Assembly: GCA_964583605.1 (NCBI GenBank)
Contig: CAZOWL010000049.1
Coordinates: forward strand, 1-31,591
DNA from: CAZOWL01 sp964583605
GTDB lineage: Bacteria > Pseudomonadota > Gammaproteobacteria > Chromatiales > Chromatiaceae
DNA length: 31,591 nucleotides
Direction of reading: 5' to 3'
The notes under the pieces are model-generated. The model did no database searches and had not been told where the DNA came from. It saw only the letters and a program-made list of their open reading frames with translations. Below are positions 16,256 through 23,823 of this stretch, piece after piece. Position 1 is the first letter of the stretch; every line of letters starts with the position of its first letter. The translations under genes and the position numbers were made by a program.

Positions 16256-16867
16256 ATGGCCGAGGGAGAGGCCACCGCGACCCACAGTGCCTACTTGGAG
16301 CTCCAAGAGGAACGGCTGGGCATGCAGGAGGGGTATCGCTTTCTCGACGAGAAGCGCCTCGTCTTGGCCGGCGAGATCATCACGCAGCTGGGCCAACATG
16401 GTGCGCTGATGGCGGAGCTCTCCGACCTATTCGATCAGGCTCTGGCGGCGCTCACGGCGGCCGTGGTGCGGCACGGGCTGGAGGCGCTGAGCCTCTACCC
16501 GGCACTGTCGATGGGTGGTGAGTCGATCACCGCCCGCTCGCGAGCCGTCCTTGGAGTGGTCCTGCTAGAGATCGACGCCATCCCGTCGCCGCCGCCGGCG
16601 GCACCTGTCCCGGTGCTGGATCGGAGTCCGGAGGCTGAATCCTGCCGGGAGGCCTTCCAGCGGCTCATCCCGCACGTCGCGCGGCTTGCTGTCATCAGGG
16701 GCAATCTCGAGCGTCTGCAGAGCGAGTACACGCAGACGGCACGCCGGGCGCGCGCGCTCGAGGACGTGCTGATCCCCGAAATCGACACGGCGCTGCGGCA
16801 GATCGCCAGCGCGCTCGAGGAAGTCGAGCGCGAGGATGCGGTGCGCGTGCGCCTCTTGGCGAGGTAG
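16256..16867 (+). CDS. atpD: V/A-type ATPase subunit D (central rotor shaft)
   Basis: 203 residues. N-terminal and C-terminal long helices (LELQEERLGMQEGYRFLDEKRLVLAGEIITQL and LERLQSEYTQTARRARALEDVLIPEIDTALRQIASALEEVEREDAVRVRLL) form the antiparallel coiled coil of the shaft inside the head. FLDEKR and the RRARALE/LIPxI segment match the family. Between them lies a proline-rich stretch (IPSPPPAAPVPVL). This is the only D gene in the window. It follows atpA2 by 5 bases, in the place where B would be expected. The leftward operon, which has B, lacks D. Confidence 0.92.
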   Translation: MAEGEATATHSAYLELQEERLGMQEGYRFLDEKRLVLAGEIITQLGQHGALMAELSDLFDQALAALTAAVVRHGLEALSLYPALSMGGESITARSRAVLGVVLLEIDAIPSPPPAAPVPVLDRSPEAESCREAFQRLIPHVARLAVIRGNLERLQSEYTQTARRARALEDVLIPEIDTALRQIASALEEVEREDAVRVRLLAR

Positions 16868-16919
16868 TCGGCGCGGCAAGAGGCGCACGCGCATAACGAG
16901 CGGTTCAGAGACGAGTGCC

Positions 16920-17042
16920 AACGATCATGGGGCGAGGCGAGCCACTCCAGATGATGAAAGGTCGCCTCGCCCCTGATCGTTCCCTCACCCCAACCCTCTC
17001 CCAGAGGGCGAGGGAGCGAACGTGCTTCGCGAATTTCATAGT
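16920..17042 (+). mobile_element. 123-bp dispersed element, copy B
   Basis: Lies between the 3' end of atpD and the 3' end of the convergent pdxH. It contains both hairpins. As it sits between convergent genes, its structured RNA might act as a transcript end, but there is no T tract. No disrupted reading frame is visible here. Confidence 0.85.
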
Positions 17043-17069
17043 ACCGGTTTCGCTCGGGCCAGGCGCACC

Positions 17070-17735
17070 TCAGGGGGCGAGGCGCGTGATCTGCCAGTGC
17101 CCGTCCTCAGAACGCGAATAGCGGAAGCGGTCATGCAGCCGGTTCTCGCGTCCCTGCCAGAACTCGATCAGGCGCGGCGCGACGCGATAGCCGCCCCAAA
17201 ACGACGGCAAAGGGATCTCGCCGTTGGCGAAGCGCCGTCGGATCTCGTCGACCTTGGCGTCCAACAAGGCGCGGGAGCGGATCACTTGGCTCTGCGGTGA
17301 GGCCCACGCGCCGATCTGGCTGCCGCGCGGTCGCGTCAGGAAATAGCGCAGAGATTCGGCCTGCGAGATGCGCCCGGCGGTGCCGAGGATCTGTACCTGG
17401 CGAGCCAATGCGGCCCAAGGGAACAGCAAGGCGACCTGCTCGTTGGCGTCGATCTGGCGAGCCTTGGCGCTGTCGTAGTTGGTGAAGAAGACGAAGCCCC
17501 GCTCGTCGTAGAGCTTGAGCAGAACCGTGCGCAGCCATGGCTGGCCGTTTGCGTCCACCGTCGCGAGGCTCATGGCGTTGGGCTCTGGAATGCCGGTGCC
17601 GATCGCGGCATCGAGCCACTCCTGGAATTGACGGAATGGGCTCGGCGCGAGATCGCGGCGCGAGAGGCCGCGGCTCACGGCCTCGGCGCGGAACATCTCG
17701 GGCGTCATTGTTGCGGGTTGCGGGTCGGCAATCAT
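17070..17735 (-). CDS. pdxH: Pyridoxamine 5'-phosphate oxidase
   Basis: 221 residues, the usual length. FMN enzyme that oxidises pyridoxine or pyridoxamine 5'-phosphate to pyridoxal 5'-phosphate, last step of vitamin B6 synthesis and salvage. Visible signatures: PNAMSLATVDANGQPWLRTVLLKLYDERGFVFFTNYDSAKARQI, the QVRILG-like QVQILGTAGRIS, RPRGSQIGAWASPQS, FWGGYRVAPRLIEFWQGRENRLHDRFRY and the C-terminal RLAP. Start at 17735 is one choice; ATG at 17708 (MTPEMFRAEAVSRGL) is also plausible. Divergent from the thioredoxin gene. Confidence 0.96.
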   Translation of the reverse strand: MIADPQPATMTPEMFRAEAVSRGLSRRDLAPSPFRQFQEWLDAAIGTGIPEPNAMSLATVDANGQPWLRTVLLKLYDERGFVFFTNYDSAKARQIDANEQVALLFPWAALARQVQILGTAGRISQAESLRYFLTRPRGSQIGAWASPQSQVIRSRALLDAKVDEIRRRFANGEIPLPSFWGGYRVAPRLIEFWQGRENRLHDRFRYSRSEDGHWQITRLAP

Positions 17736-17857
17736 TTGGCTTGCGAGCTCTTGTGTATGGGGTCACCGACCTCTACCTCCCTCAGGCGGCATGAGGCGCC
17801 GTGACGCGCATCGGTTTCCGGTTAATCAGCACAGGATACGACTGGAGCGAGACCACG

Positions 17858-18391
17858 ATGAAGAGCCCTGCACCGCGCGCTGCTTCGGCGGCCATCGCGG
17901 CCCTTGTCCTGCTGACCTGCCCAGTCGGGGCCGATCAGTCTCTCTCCGAGGTCCCCGGACGCCCGGCCCTGCCCGAGTTCGATCTCGTCGATACGGACGG
18001 CAATCGCCATCGCTCCGAGGATTATCTGGGGCAGCCGCTGGTCGTCAACTTCTGGGCGACTTGGTGTCCACCTTGCCGCGCCGAGATGCCGGCCCTGCAG
18101 CGCGCGTGGGAGCAGCTCGCGAAGGATGGTATCAGCGTCCTCGGCATCAACGTCGGCGAGGATGCGGAGACCGTGAGGTCCTTCATTGATGAGCAACCGG
18201 TGGAGCTTCCACTCCTCCTAGATCCGGACACGCAGGCCTCGCAGCGCTGGCCGATGCGCGGCTTGCCGACGACATTCGTGGTTGACGGCGCGGGGCATCT
18301 CGTCTACCAGGCGATCGGAGAGCGGGACTGGGATGATCCTGCGCTCCTTCAGAGGGTGCGCGCTTTGCAGGCTAATCCGGCTTCGGACTGA
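17858..18391 (+). CDS. TlpA-like periplasmic thioredoxin
   Basis: 177 residues from ATG 17858, with GGAG ten bases upstream. An N-terminal signal sequence (MKSPAPRAASAAIAALVLLTCPVGADQ) indicates export. The LLTC before the cleavage region is a poor lipobox (Thr before Cys), so a soluble periplasmic form is more likely. The redox motif is WATWCPPCRAEMP, followed by the TlpA/ResA-type GINVGEDAETVRSFI and the cis-proline GLPTTFVVD. Such proteins reduce periplasmic disulfides, for example in cytochrome c maturation or stress defence. There is no cytochrome gene nearby, so the substrate is unknown. Confidence 0.88.
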   Translation: MKSPAPRAASAAIAALVLLTCPVGADQSLSEVPGRPALPEFDLVDTDGNRHRSEDYLGQPLVVNFWATWCPPCRAEMPALQRAWEQLAKDGISVLGINVGEDAETVRSFIDEQPVELPLLLDPDTQASQRWPMRGLPTTFVVDGAGHLVYQAIGERDWDDPALLQRVRALQANPASD

Positions 18392-18419
18392 GTCCGAGGC
18401 GGCCCGCGCCTCGACTCGA

Positions 18420-18457
18420 GCGCCGCCCTGCGGCGCTTGCGCGGGGCCGACCTTTTT
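18420..18457 (+). terminator. Possible terminator after the TlpA-like gene
   Basis: GC-rich hairpin GCGCCGC-CCT-GCGGCGC (18420-18436), with a run of five T at 18452-18456. The T run is about 15 bases after the stem, longer than normal, so termination efficiency is doubtful. It lies between the thioredoxin gene and mutL. Confidence 0.3.
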
Positions 18458-18471
18458 GGTCCCATCACCGG

Positions 18472-20316
18472 ATGCGCCGACCGATTCGACCCCTCACCCC
18501 GCAACTGGTCAATCAGATTGCCGCCGGGGAGGTGATCGAGCGACCTGCCTCCGTGGCCAAGGAGCTGATCGAAAACAGCTTGGATGCGGGCGCCGACCGG
18601 ATCGAGATCGATCTGGAACAGGGCGGCATCAAGCTGTTGCGGGTGCGCGATAACGGCCAAGGGATCCCCGCGGCCGAGCTGTCGCTGGCCCTGTCGCGGC
18701 ACGCTACGAGCAAGCTCGTCGAGCTTGCCGATCTGGACGCAGTGGCGAGCCTGGGCTTCCGCGGCGAGGCCTTGCCGAGCATCGCGTCGGTCTCACGCCT
18801 GGGGCTCACGTCGCGGGTCGCCGAGGCATCTCACGCCTGGCAGGTCACGGTCGATGCGCAGGGTCGGCCGAGCGAGCCTCAGCCCGCGGCACATCCGGAG
18901 GGCACTACAGTTGAGATCCGCGATCTCTTCTACAACGTCCCGGCACGCCGGAAGTTTCTGCGTGCGGCCAAGACGGAGCTGAGCCACCTGGAGCAGGTGG
19001 TGCGGCGGGTGGCGCTGGTGCGGACCGATGTAACGGTGCGGCTGACCCACCAGGGGCGCACGCTGCTGGACCTGCCGGGAATGAGGGATGCCGCTGGCGC
19101 TGCGCGACGCCTCGGCGAGCTGCTTGGTGCGGCCTTCTTGGAGCATGCCCTGCACCTCGATGAGCAGGCGGTGGGCCTGCGGCTGCATGGCTGGGTCGTG
19201 CGGCCGGCGTTCTCACGCAGCCAGGCCGACATGCAGTTCTTCTTCGTCAACGGCCGTCCGGTCCGTGACAAGCTGGTCGCGCATGCGGTGCGCCAGGCGT
19301 TTCAGGACGTACTGCATCATGCGCGCCACCCGGCGTATGTGTTGTATCTCGAGATCCCGCCGCAGTTGGTCGATGTCAATGTGCACCCGGCCAAGCTCGA
19401 GGTGCGTTTTCGGGAGGGACGTCAGGTTCATGATTTCATCTACCGTGCCCTCCACCGGCGGTTGGCGGCAGGCGGCATCGCTGCTGGCGTGGAGCCGGCC
19501 CCATCGCCGAGCGGGTGCGCGGACGATGGACCGCGCGGCACCGCCGGGTACGAAACCGATCGCCCCGCGGCGGCGCTGCCGGTGTTCGGGCGCCAACAGG
19601 CAATGCCGTTGCGGATCGATGATCAGGCGGCGGGTTATCGCTTCAGTCTTGCCGCACAGCGGCGCACCTCGGGGGCCCTTGCCGCGGAGCCGGGCCAGTC
19701 GCCGGAGGAATTCGCGGATCCGGATGGCTGCTTGCCGCCGCTCGGTCTGGCGCTTGCTCAGCTCTCCGGCGTGTACATTTTGGCGCAGGCTGAGGACGGC
19801 TTGATCATCGTCGACATGCACGCGGCGCATGAGCGAATCGGCTATGAGCGTCTCAAGGCGGCTTGGGCGGCCGGGGGTGTGGCCAGCCAGCCACTCCTGC
19901 TGCCGGTGGTGGTGCGGGTTGGGCCACGCGATACCGAGCTGGCCGAGCAGCATCGGCCGGCCCTGCAGCGGCTTGGCCTGGTCGTGGAGCCGCTCGGGCG
20001 CGATCAGCTGGCGGTCCGGGCGATTCCGGCCCCACTTCAAGGCGCGGATCCGGAACAGCTGGTGCGCGACGTGATCGCCGATCTTGCGAGCCACGGCGAC
20101 GCCGGGCGAGTCCGCGACGAGGTCAACGGTGTGCTCGCGACGATGGCCTGTCATCGATCCGTCCGGGCCAATCGACGCCTGAGCCTCGAGGAGATGAATG
20201 CCTTGCTGCGGGATATGGAGCGCGCCGAGCGCGCCGATCAGTGCAATCATGGTCGCCCCACCTGGATCAAGGTGAGCCAGCAGGAGCTCGACCGCTGGTT
20301 CTCCCGCGGCCGATGA
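18472..20316 (+). CDS. mutL: DNA mismatch repair protein MutL
   Basis: 614 residues. GHKL ATPase domain motifs: QIAAGEVIERPASVAKELIENSLDAGA, VRDNGQGI, SKLVELADLDAVASLGFRGEALPSIASVS, GTTVEIRDLFYNVPARRKFL and FVNGRPVRD. The C-terminal dimer domain has DMHAAHERIGYE near residue 448, which fits the DQHA(X)2E(X)4E endonuclease signature apart from Met for Gln, plus ACHRSVRAN-like (MACHRSVRANRRLS) and CNHGRPT. It thus resembles the nicking MutL class rather than the E. coli type. MutL couples MutS mismatch recognition to strand removal. The usual miaA/hfq neighbours are absent. Confidence 0.97.
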   Translation: MRRPIRPLTPQLVNQIAAGEVIERPASVAKELIENSLDAGADRIEIDLEQGGIKLLRVRDNGQGIPAAELSLALSRHATSKLVELADLDAVASLGFRGEALPSIASVSRLGLTSRVAEASHAWQVTVDAQGRPSEPQPAAHPEGTTVEIRDLFYNVPARRKFLRAAKTELSHLEQVVRRVALVRTDVTVRLTHQGRTLLDLPGMRDAAGAARRLGELLGAAFLEHALHLDEQAVGLRLHGWVVRPAFSRSQADMQFFFVNGRPVRDKLVAHAVRQAFQDVLHHARHPAYVLYLEIPPQLVDVNVHPAKLEVRFREGRQVHDFIYRALHRRLAAGGIAAGVEPAPSPSGCADDGPRGTAGYETDRPAAALPVFGRQQAMPLRIDDQAAGYRFSLAAQRRTSGALAAEPGQSPEEFADPDGCLPPLGLALAQLSGVYILAQAEDGLIIVDMHAAHERIGYERLKAAWAAGGVASQPLLLPVVVRVGPRDTELAEQHRPALQRLGLVVEPLGRDQLAVRAIPAPLQGADPEQLVRDVIADLASHGDAGRVRDEVNGVLATMACHRSVRANRRLSLEEMNALLRDMERAERADQCNHGRPTWIKVSQQELDRWFSRGR

Positions 20317-20343
20317 GGCCCGGAGCGGCTGCCGGGGCCTCGC
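20314..20343 (+). other. GC-rich hairpin after mutL
   Basis: GAGGCCCGG and CCGGGGCCTC face each other across an eight-base loop, with one bulged base. It starts at the mutL stop. There is no T tract, so it may stabilise the mRNA end or stall rather than act as a classic terminator. Confidence 0.35.
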
Positions 20344-20425
20344 CCGGGGCATCGAGCAGCGATTCCGGCGACGGCGCGGGGTGCGGCGCACGCAGCTGAT
20401 GAGGGAATGAGCGCCGCTCGGTCGT

Positions 20426-21370
20426 TTAAGTATCAGTTAGTCCTATCAGCCGATCCGCGAGATCCTGGATCGCGTCGCGCCGCGGTAGGGTCGCAAGCCA
20501 GTCCGCCGGGATCGCCCGAGTCCCGAGCGCCGCACCGAGGAGGGCGCCGGTCAGGCAGGCGACCGAATCCGAGTCGCCGCGGATGCGCGCCGCCTTCTCG
20601 ACCGCCGTCCCCAGATCGGCGGGCCAGCGCAGCGCCGCCGCCACGGCCAGTCCCAGCGCGCTGCCGGCGCGCCAGCCGCCGTCGCCGGGCGGGATTGCCG
20701 GCTCGTCGAGCCAATCCTCTCCCCGGCGCACCCACGCCAAGGCCGCGCGTAGGCTCTCGACGACGCTGCCGCCGCGGCTCCAAGGCCCTTCCAGTCCGCG
20801 GATCGCCTCCCCGACCAGATCCGTGCCCCACCGGCCAGTCTGCAGGATTCGATGGACGAGCCAGGCCCCGGCCATCGCCGCCTCTTCGGCATTGGGATGT
20901 GCGTGCGTGATCCGCGCCGAGATCCGCGCTGCCTCCAGCAACGCGTCGCCGCGAAAGGCGAGCGCCAGCGGCACGATCCGCATCACAGCCCCGCAGCCGT
21001 CGGACGCGGCGACGCCGCTCGTGCGCCAGTCGCGATCGCGCTCGAAATTGGCGACCCCGGCGAGACAGGTATTGCCCGGCGCCGTCGAGGGTGTGAGCGG
21101 ATCATGCATCCAGCGCACGAAGGCCGCGCCGACCGCATCCCCGAATCGGTCGATCTGAAGCGTTCCTGGGCCGTGCTCCAGAATCGCCTCGCCCAGATAC
21201 AGCGACATGTGCGTGTCGTCGGTCCAATTCCCGAGCTGGACCGGGCGGGTGCGGACGCTCGGCCCGCTGATGAATTCCAGCGGCGCACCGAAGCGGTCGC
21301 CGCAGGCATGGGCGAGCAGAGCGGCGCGGGCGCGGTCGGCAAGGTCGGTGTTTTCGGGTCGGACTTGCAT
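20426..21370 (-). CDS. ADP-ribosylglycohydrolase family protein
   Basis: 314 residues, near the family norm. Members remove ADP-ribose from proteins or small molecules using two Mg ions. Metal-binding motifs are present: TDDT at 50-53 (GNWTDDTHMSLYLGEAIL) and GDSDSVACLTGALLGAALG from residue 265, the usual second-site GDxDxxAxxxGAxxGA. AHACGDRFGAPLEF near the N-terminus matches the family opening. Convergent with mutL. No ADP-ribosyltransferase gene is nearby, so the substrate (DraG-like, or toxin reversal) cannot be told. Confidence 0.92.
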   Translation of the reverse strand: MQVRPENTDLADRARAALLAHACGDRFGAPLEFISGPSVRTRPVQLGNWTDDTHMSLYLGEAILEHGPGTLQIDRFGDAVGAAFVRWMHDPLTPSTAPGNTCLAGVANFERDRDWRTSGVAASDGCGAVMRIVPLALAFRGDALLEAARISARITHAHPNAEEAAMAGAWLVHRILQTGRWGTDLVGEAIRGLEGPWSRGGSVVESLRAALAWVRRGEDWLDEPAIPPGDGGWRAGSALGLAVAAALRWPADLGTAVEKAARIRGDSDSVACLTGALLGAALGTRAIPADWLATLPRRDAIQDLADRLIGLTDT

Positions 21371-21466
21371 CGCTTCAGTCGAACCTCAGCGCGGCAGGCA
21401 GCGTGGCAGGGGCAGCTCGGTACCGTCCATTATCGAGGAGCCGTCAACCACCGATGGGAGTCCGCT

Positions 21467-21589
21467 AACGATCATGGGGCGAGGCGAGCCGCCCCAGATG
21501 ATGACATGTCGCCTCGCCCCTGATCGTCCCCTCACCCCAACCTTCTCCTAGCGGGCGAGGCAGCAAATGCGCTGCGCGAGTTTCATCGT
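21467..21589 (+). mobile_element. 123-bp dispersed element, copy C
   Basis: The most diverged copy at its 3' part (CTTCTCCTAGCGGGC instead of the CTCTCCCAGAGGGC core), which weakens the second hairpin. It lies just beyond the 3' end of the vapC-like gene, in inverted orientation to copy D, so the two copies bracket the toxin-antitoxin pair. Confidence 0.8.
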
Positions 21590-21649
21590 GAGTCTCGCGG
21601 TCATCGGCAGAGCCGAGGCCCTGAAACCGAGTCAACGCCGGCGCGCTGG

Positions 21650-22039
21650 CTACCAACGAGCCGCCACCGGATATTGGGTGATCAGCGGGTCCGGCGTCAG
21701 GAGTACCGCCTGTTCGGCGATGGCCTGGCAGATGAGGATTCGGTCGAAGGGGTCCTGGTGCAGAGGGGGCAGGCGGGCGAGCTGAAAGGTGGCGGTTTCG
21801 TCGATGGCGAGTGAGGCTATTCCATGGCGTGCCCGCGCCTCGGGGATGAAGGCGCCAGGTGCGAGCCCCTGCGGGAGAGGCAGCCGGCCGAGGGCCTGCT
21901 TGACGGCGATCTCCCAGGCCGATGCGGCAGATAGGAGTAGGGCGTTGCCGCTGTCCTGGATCAGCTCGGCGGCGGGGGACAGGCGATGCTCGGCGCTGGC
22001 GAGCCAGAGGAAGGTGCAGGTGTCGAGGATGAGCTTCAT
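21650..22039 (-). CDS. VapC-like PIN-domain toxin
   Basis: 129 residues from ATG 22039. PIN ribonuclease with the expected acidic residues: Asp6 (LILDTCTFLWL), Glu43 (SAASAWEIAVKQALGRL), Asp96 and Asp99 (HQDPFDRILICQA) and Asp117 (LLTPDPLI). Members cut tRNA or rRNA and are held in check by the cognate antitoxin. It is preceded by a Phd/YefM-type antitoxin ending 19 bases upstream. An upstream GTG/ATG in frame would add 27 residues that overlap the antitoxin and look non-coding. Confidence 0.9.
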   Translation of the reverse strand: MKLILDTCTFLWLASAEHRLSPAAELIQDSGNALLLSAASAWEIAVKQALGRLPLPQGLAPGAFIPEARARHGIASLAIDETATFQLARLPPLHQDPFDRILICQAIAEQAVLLTPDPLITQYPVAARW

Positions 22040-22058
22040 CGCGCGCTCGCGGCCCCAG

Positions 22059-22346
22059 TCACGCGCCCCCGGGCCGGCCGGATGCCGGCGGGGCCTCGGT
22101 CTTGGGCTCGCCCCCGGCAAAGGCGGCGATCAGCGCGTCCGGCAGCGGCTCCCAGAACCCGTCCGGCAACTCGTAGCCCTCTTCCCGCGGACCCTGTCCG
22201 AGCCGCCGCCGCTCCGCGGGTGGCCGGGCGATGGGCTTGAGCTCAACCAGCGGCACGTTGCGCCGCGCGATCACAACGCGCTCCCCGCGCAGGGCCGAGT
22301 CGAGATATTCCGAAAGCCGGGCCTTACCATGAAAATCGCGTAGCAC
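22059..22346 (-). CDS. Phd/YefM-type antitoxin with element-derived start
   Basis: 95 residues. KARLSEYLDSALRGERVVIARRNVPLVELKPI matches the DNA-binding part of Phd/YefM antitoxins, whose usual opening is a short strand leading into xxEAKARLSEYL. Here the residues before KAR (VLRDFHG) come wholly from copy D of the 123-bp element: GTG 22346 through 22326. The element also provides GAGGGAG just upstream as a ribosome site. The native N-terminal strand and promoter region are therefore replaced. The C-terminal tail (LPDGFWEPLPDALIAAFAG) is the toxin-binding part. Dimerisation and autoregulation may be altered. Confidence 0.8.
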   Translation of the reverse strand: MLRDFHGKARLSEYLDSALRGERVVIARRNVPLVELKPIARPPAERRRLGQGPREEGYELPDGFWEPLPDALIAAFAGGEPKTEAPPASGRPGGA

Positions 22347-22448
22347 CTTCGCTCCCTCGCCCTCTGGGAGAGGGTTGGGGTGAGGGAACGATCAGGGGCG
22401 AGGCGACATTTCATCGTCTGGGGTGGGTCGGCTCGCCCCATGATCGTT
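22326..22448 (-). mobile_element. 123-bp dispersed element, copy D (forms the 5' end of the antitoxin gene)
   Basis: Reads on the minus strand into the antitoxin gene. Its last 21 bases are codons 1-7 of the antitoxin. Both hairpins are intact. Flanks are TT on the inner side and AGC on the outer side. Together with copy C it forms an inverted pair about 980 bases apart, outer edge to outer edge. Confidence 0.85.
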
Positions 22449-22980
22449 AGCCTCGTGTAGATTAACTTGGATCATCGCTTAGACCGTTAGTTGGTCATGT
22501 TTCGTACCAGAAGAGTAGCACGGCAAGCGGGGAGTGGGTGTTCCGGTGTGACGCCGGACGCGGATCTTTGCCCACGAAACGACGCCTTCACTGAAACGAC
22601 GCCTTCACTCGGCAGCCAGCTCGTTGACTGGACGAACGGAAAACGGATAACGGATAGGAAATCCAAGCCGCCCAGGGGGTCCAGGGCTGCGGCAGGACCG
22701 TAGTAAAGGCAGGATGTGAGTCTCAGGCCCGGAAACATGGCGGACCAACCTTGCGCGACGCCCGCCGCGCGCAGAAGCGGCGCGCTGGAGCGGGGTTCGG
22801 GGCCATGCCGGACCGAGGCAAGATGAGGACGCTCGGCACCGCCTCCCGCACGGAAGCCCTGAACTGCTGAACCAGCTGTCTTGAGCCGCTCGACGGATCA
22901 AGGCGCCGGAGATGACCCGCGGGATCTGCATAAACAACCCCCGGAGTGACGATACAATGTCCTCGCACGCACGGAAAGGT
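22449..22980. other. Intergenic region without a recognisable gene
   Basis: No open frame here resembles a known protein. It holds a perfect 17-base tandem duplication (22576-22592 and 22593-22609, GAAACGACGCCTTCACT) and an A-rich stretch with the near-repeat CGGATAACGGATAGG (22644-22658). Probably decayed mobile DNA. Confidence 0.5.
22576..22609. repeat. 17-bp perfect tandem duplication
   Basis: Two adjacent identical copies of GAAACGACGCCTTCACT in a region without genes. Confidence 0.9.
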
Positions 22981-23319
22981 CAACCGAAACGGGTTTCCAT
23001 GGCAAGGGACGAGGTGCGATCGCAGGTTCATCAAGGACACCGGGAGCGTCTCCCCGCGCGCCTTCTTGAAGACGGGCTTGATAGCTTTCAAGATCACCAG
23101 GTGCTAGAGCCGTTGTTGTTTCACGTCATTCCGCGAGGCGACACGAATCCCATCGCGCACCGGCTCGTGCGGCGCTTTGGGAGCCTGTCGGCCGTCCTCG
23201 AAGCGGACCCGAAAGACATCGCCAGCGTCGATGGTGTCGGCATCCGTGCGGCCACCTTCCTGAGCCTCATCCCACAGCTTACCCGGCGCTATTTTCACGA
23301 TCGGGTGACCCGCGAGAAT

Positions 23320-23500
23320 CCGCGGCTCGTCGGCCGACAACGACCAATCCCGGCGCAGCCAATCCGAACAGCCGGCATCAGCCGTCGTCGCCGAGTAGCT
23401 GCTCCATGGCCAATCCTGGGATCGGTCGAGCATCCGTGCCCGCACCGGGTTGAGGACGATGTCACGGGCCAACTCCTTCAGGGTCGCATTTGCAAAGAAG
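23320..23500 (-). pseudogene. Fragment of REP-associated tyrosine (Y1) transposase
   Basis: On the minus strand the stretch LKELARDIVLNPVRARMLDRSQDWPWSSYSATTADAGCSDWLRRDWSLSADEPRILA matches the C-terminal portion of Y1-type REP-associated transposases (ARYIVLNPVRA ... DWPWSSYRA). The N-terminal HUH catalytic part is missing. It is embedded antisense in the mosaic frame. Confidence 0.72.
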
Positions 23501-23511
23501 GCATCGGCCTA

Positions 23512-23557
23512 TTCACAGGGGCTGGGCCAACAAGTTCACAGGGGCTGGGCCAACAAG
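23512..23557. repeat. 23-bp perfect tandem duplication
   Basis: Two adjacent identical 23-base units beginning TTCACAGGGGCTGGGCC lie at the join between transposase debris and the HepT fragment. Confidence 0.9.
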
Positions 23558-23823
23558 AATTCGTTGGCAATTTTCTCGTTTACGACGCTACGCTGCGCAA
23601 CCTTGAGCTAATTGGCGAAGCCGCGACGAATACTCTCGATGATGTGCGTTCGGCCAATCCGCAGAACCCATGGCGTCTCGTCATCGTGACACGGCACCGA
23701 TTGATCCACGCCTATCTGGGAATCGAGGACGACACCGTCTGGAGCATCATCCAAGATGATGTGCCGGCGCTTCTGAAGTCCTTGCGTCGCATGCGCGAGA
23801 ATCTATCCTCGCCAGGCCCGTGA

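Larger units (their letters stand above)
22912..23823 (+). pseudogene. Mosaic open frame: RadC N-terminus, transposase debris, HepT C-terminus
   Basis: A 303-codon open frame made of unrelated parts. From ATG 22999, HQGHRERLPARLLEDGLDSFQDHQVLEPLLFHVIPRGDTNPIAHRLVRRFGSLSAVLEADPKDIASVDGVGIRAATFLSLIPQL is the helical N-terminal domain of RadC (UPF0758), without its JAMM domain. About 23320-23500 is antisense to a REP-associated transposase remnant. A 23-base tandem duplication follows (23512-23557). From about 23560, FLVYDATLRNLELIGEAATNTLDDVRSANPQNPWRLVIVTRHRLIHAYLGIEDDTVWSIIQDDVPALLKSL is the C-terminal two-thirds of a HepT (DUF86) toxin, with its R-H-R-L-I-H-A-Y motif. Most likely a chance fusion of fragments. 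Confidence 0.7.

Noticed and set aside
19213..20391. 392-codon minus-strand frame
   Set aside because: Antisense to mutL, which is unmistakable. It has no features of its own.
22487..22738. Minus-strand frame of 83 codons
   Set aside because: It runs through the 17-bp tandem duplication and has no recognisable domain. I see no support beyond being open.
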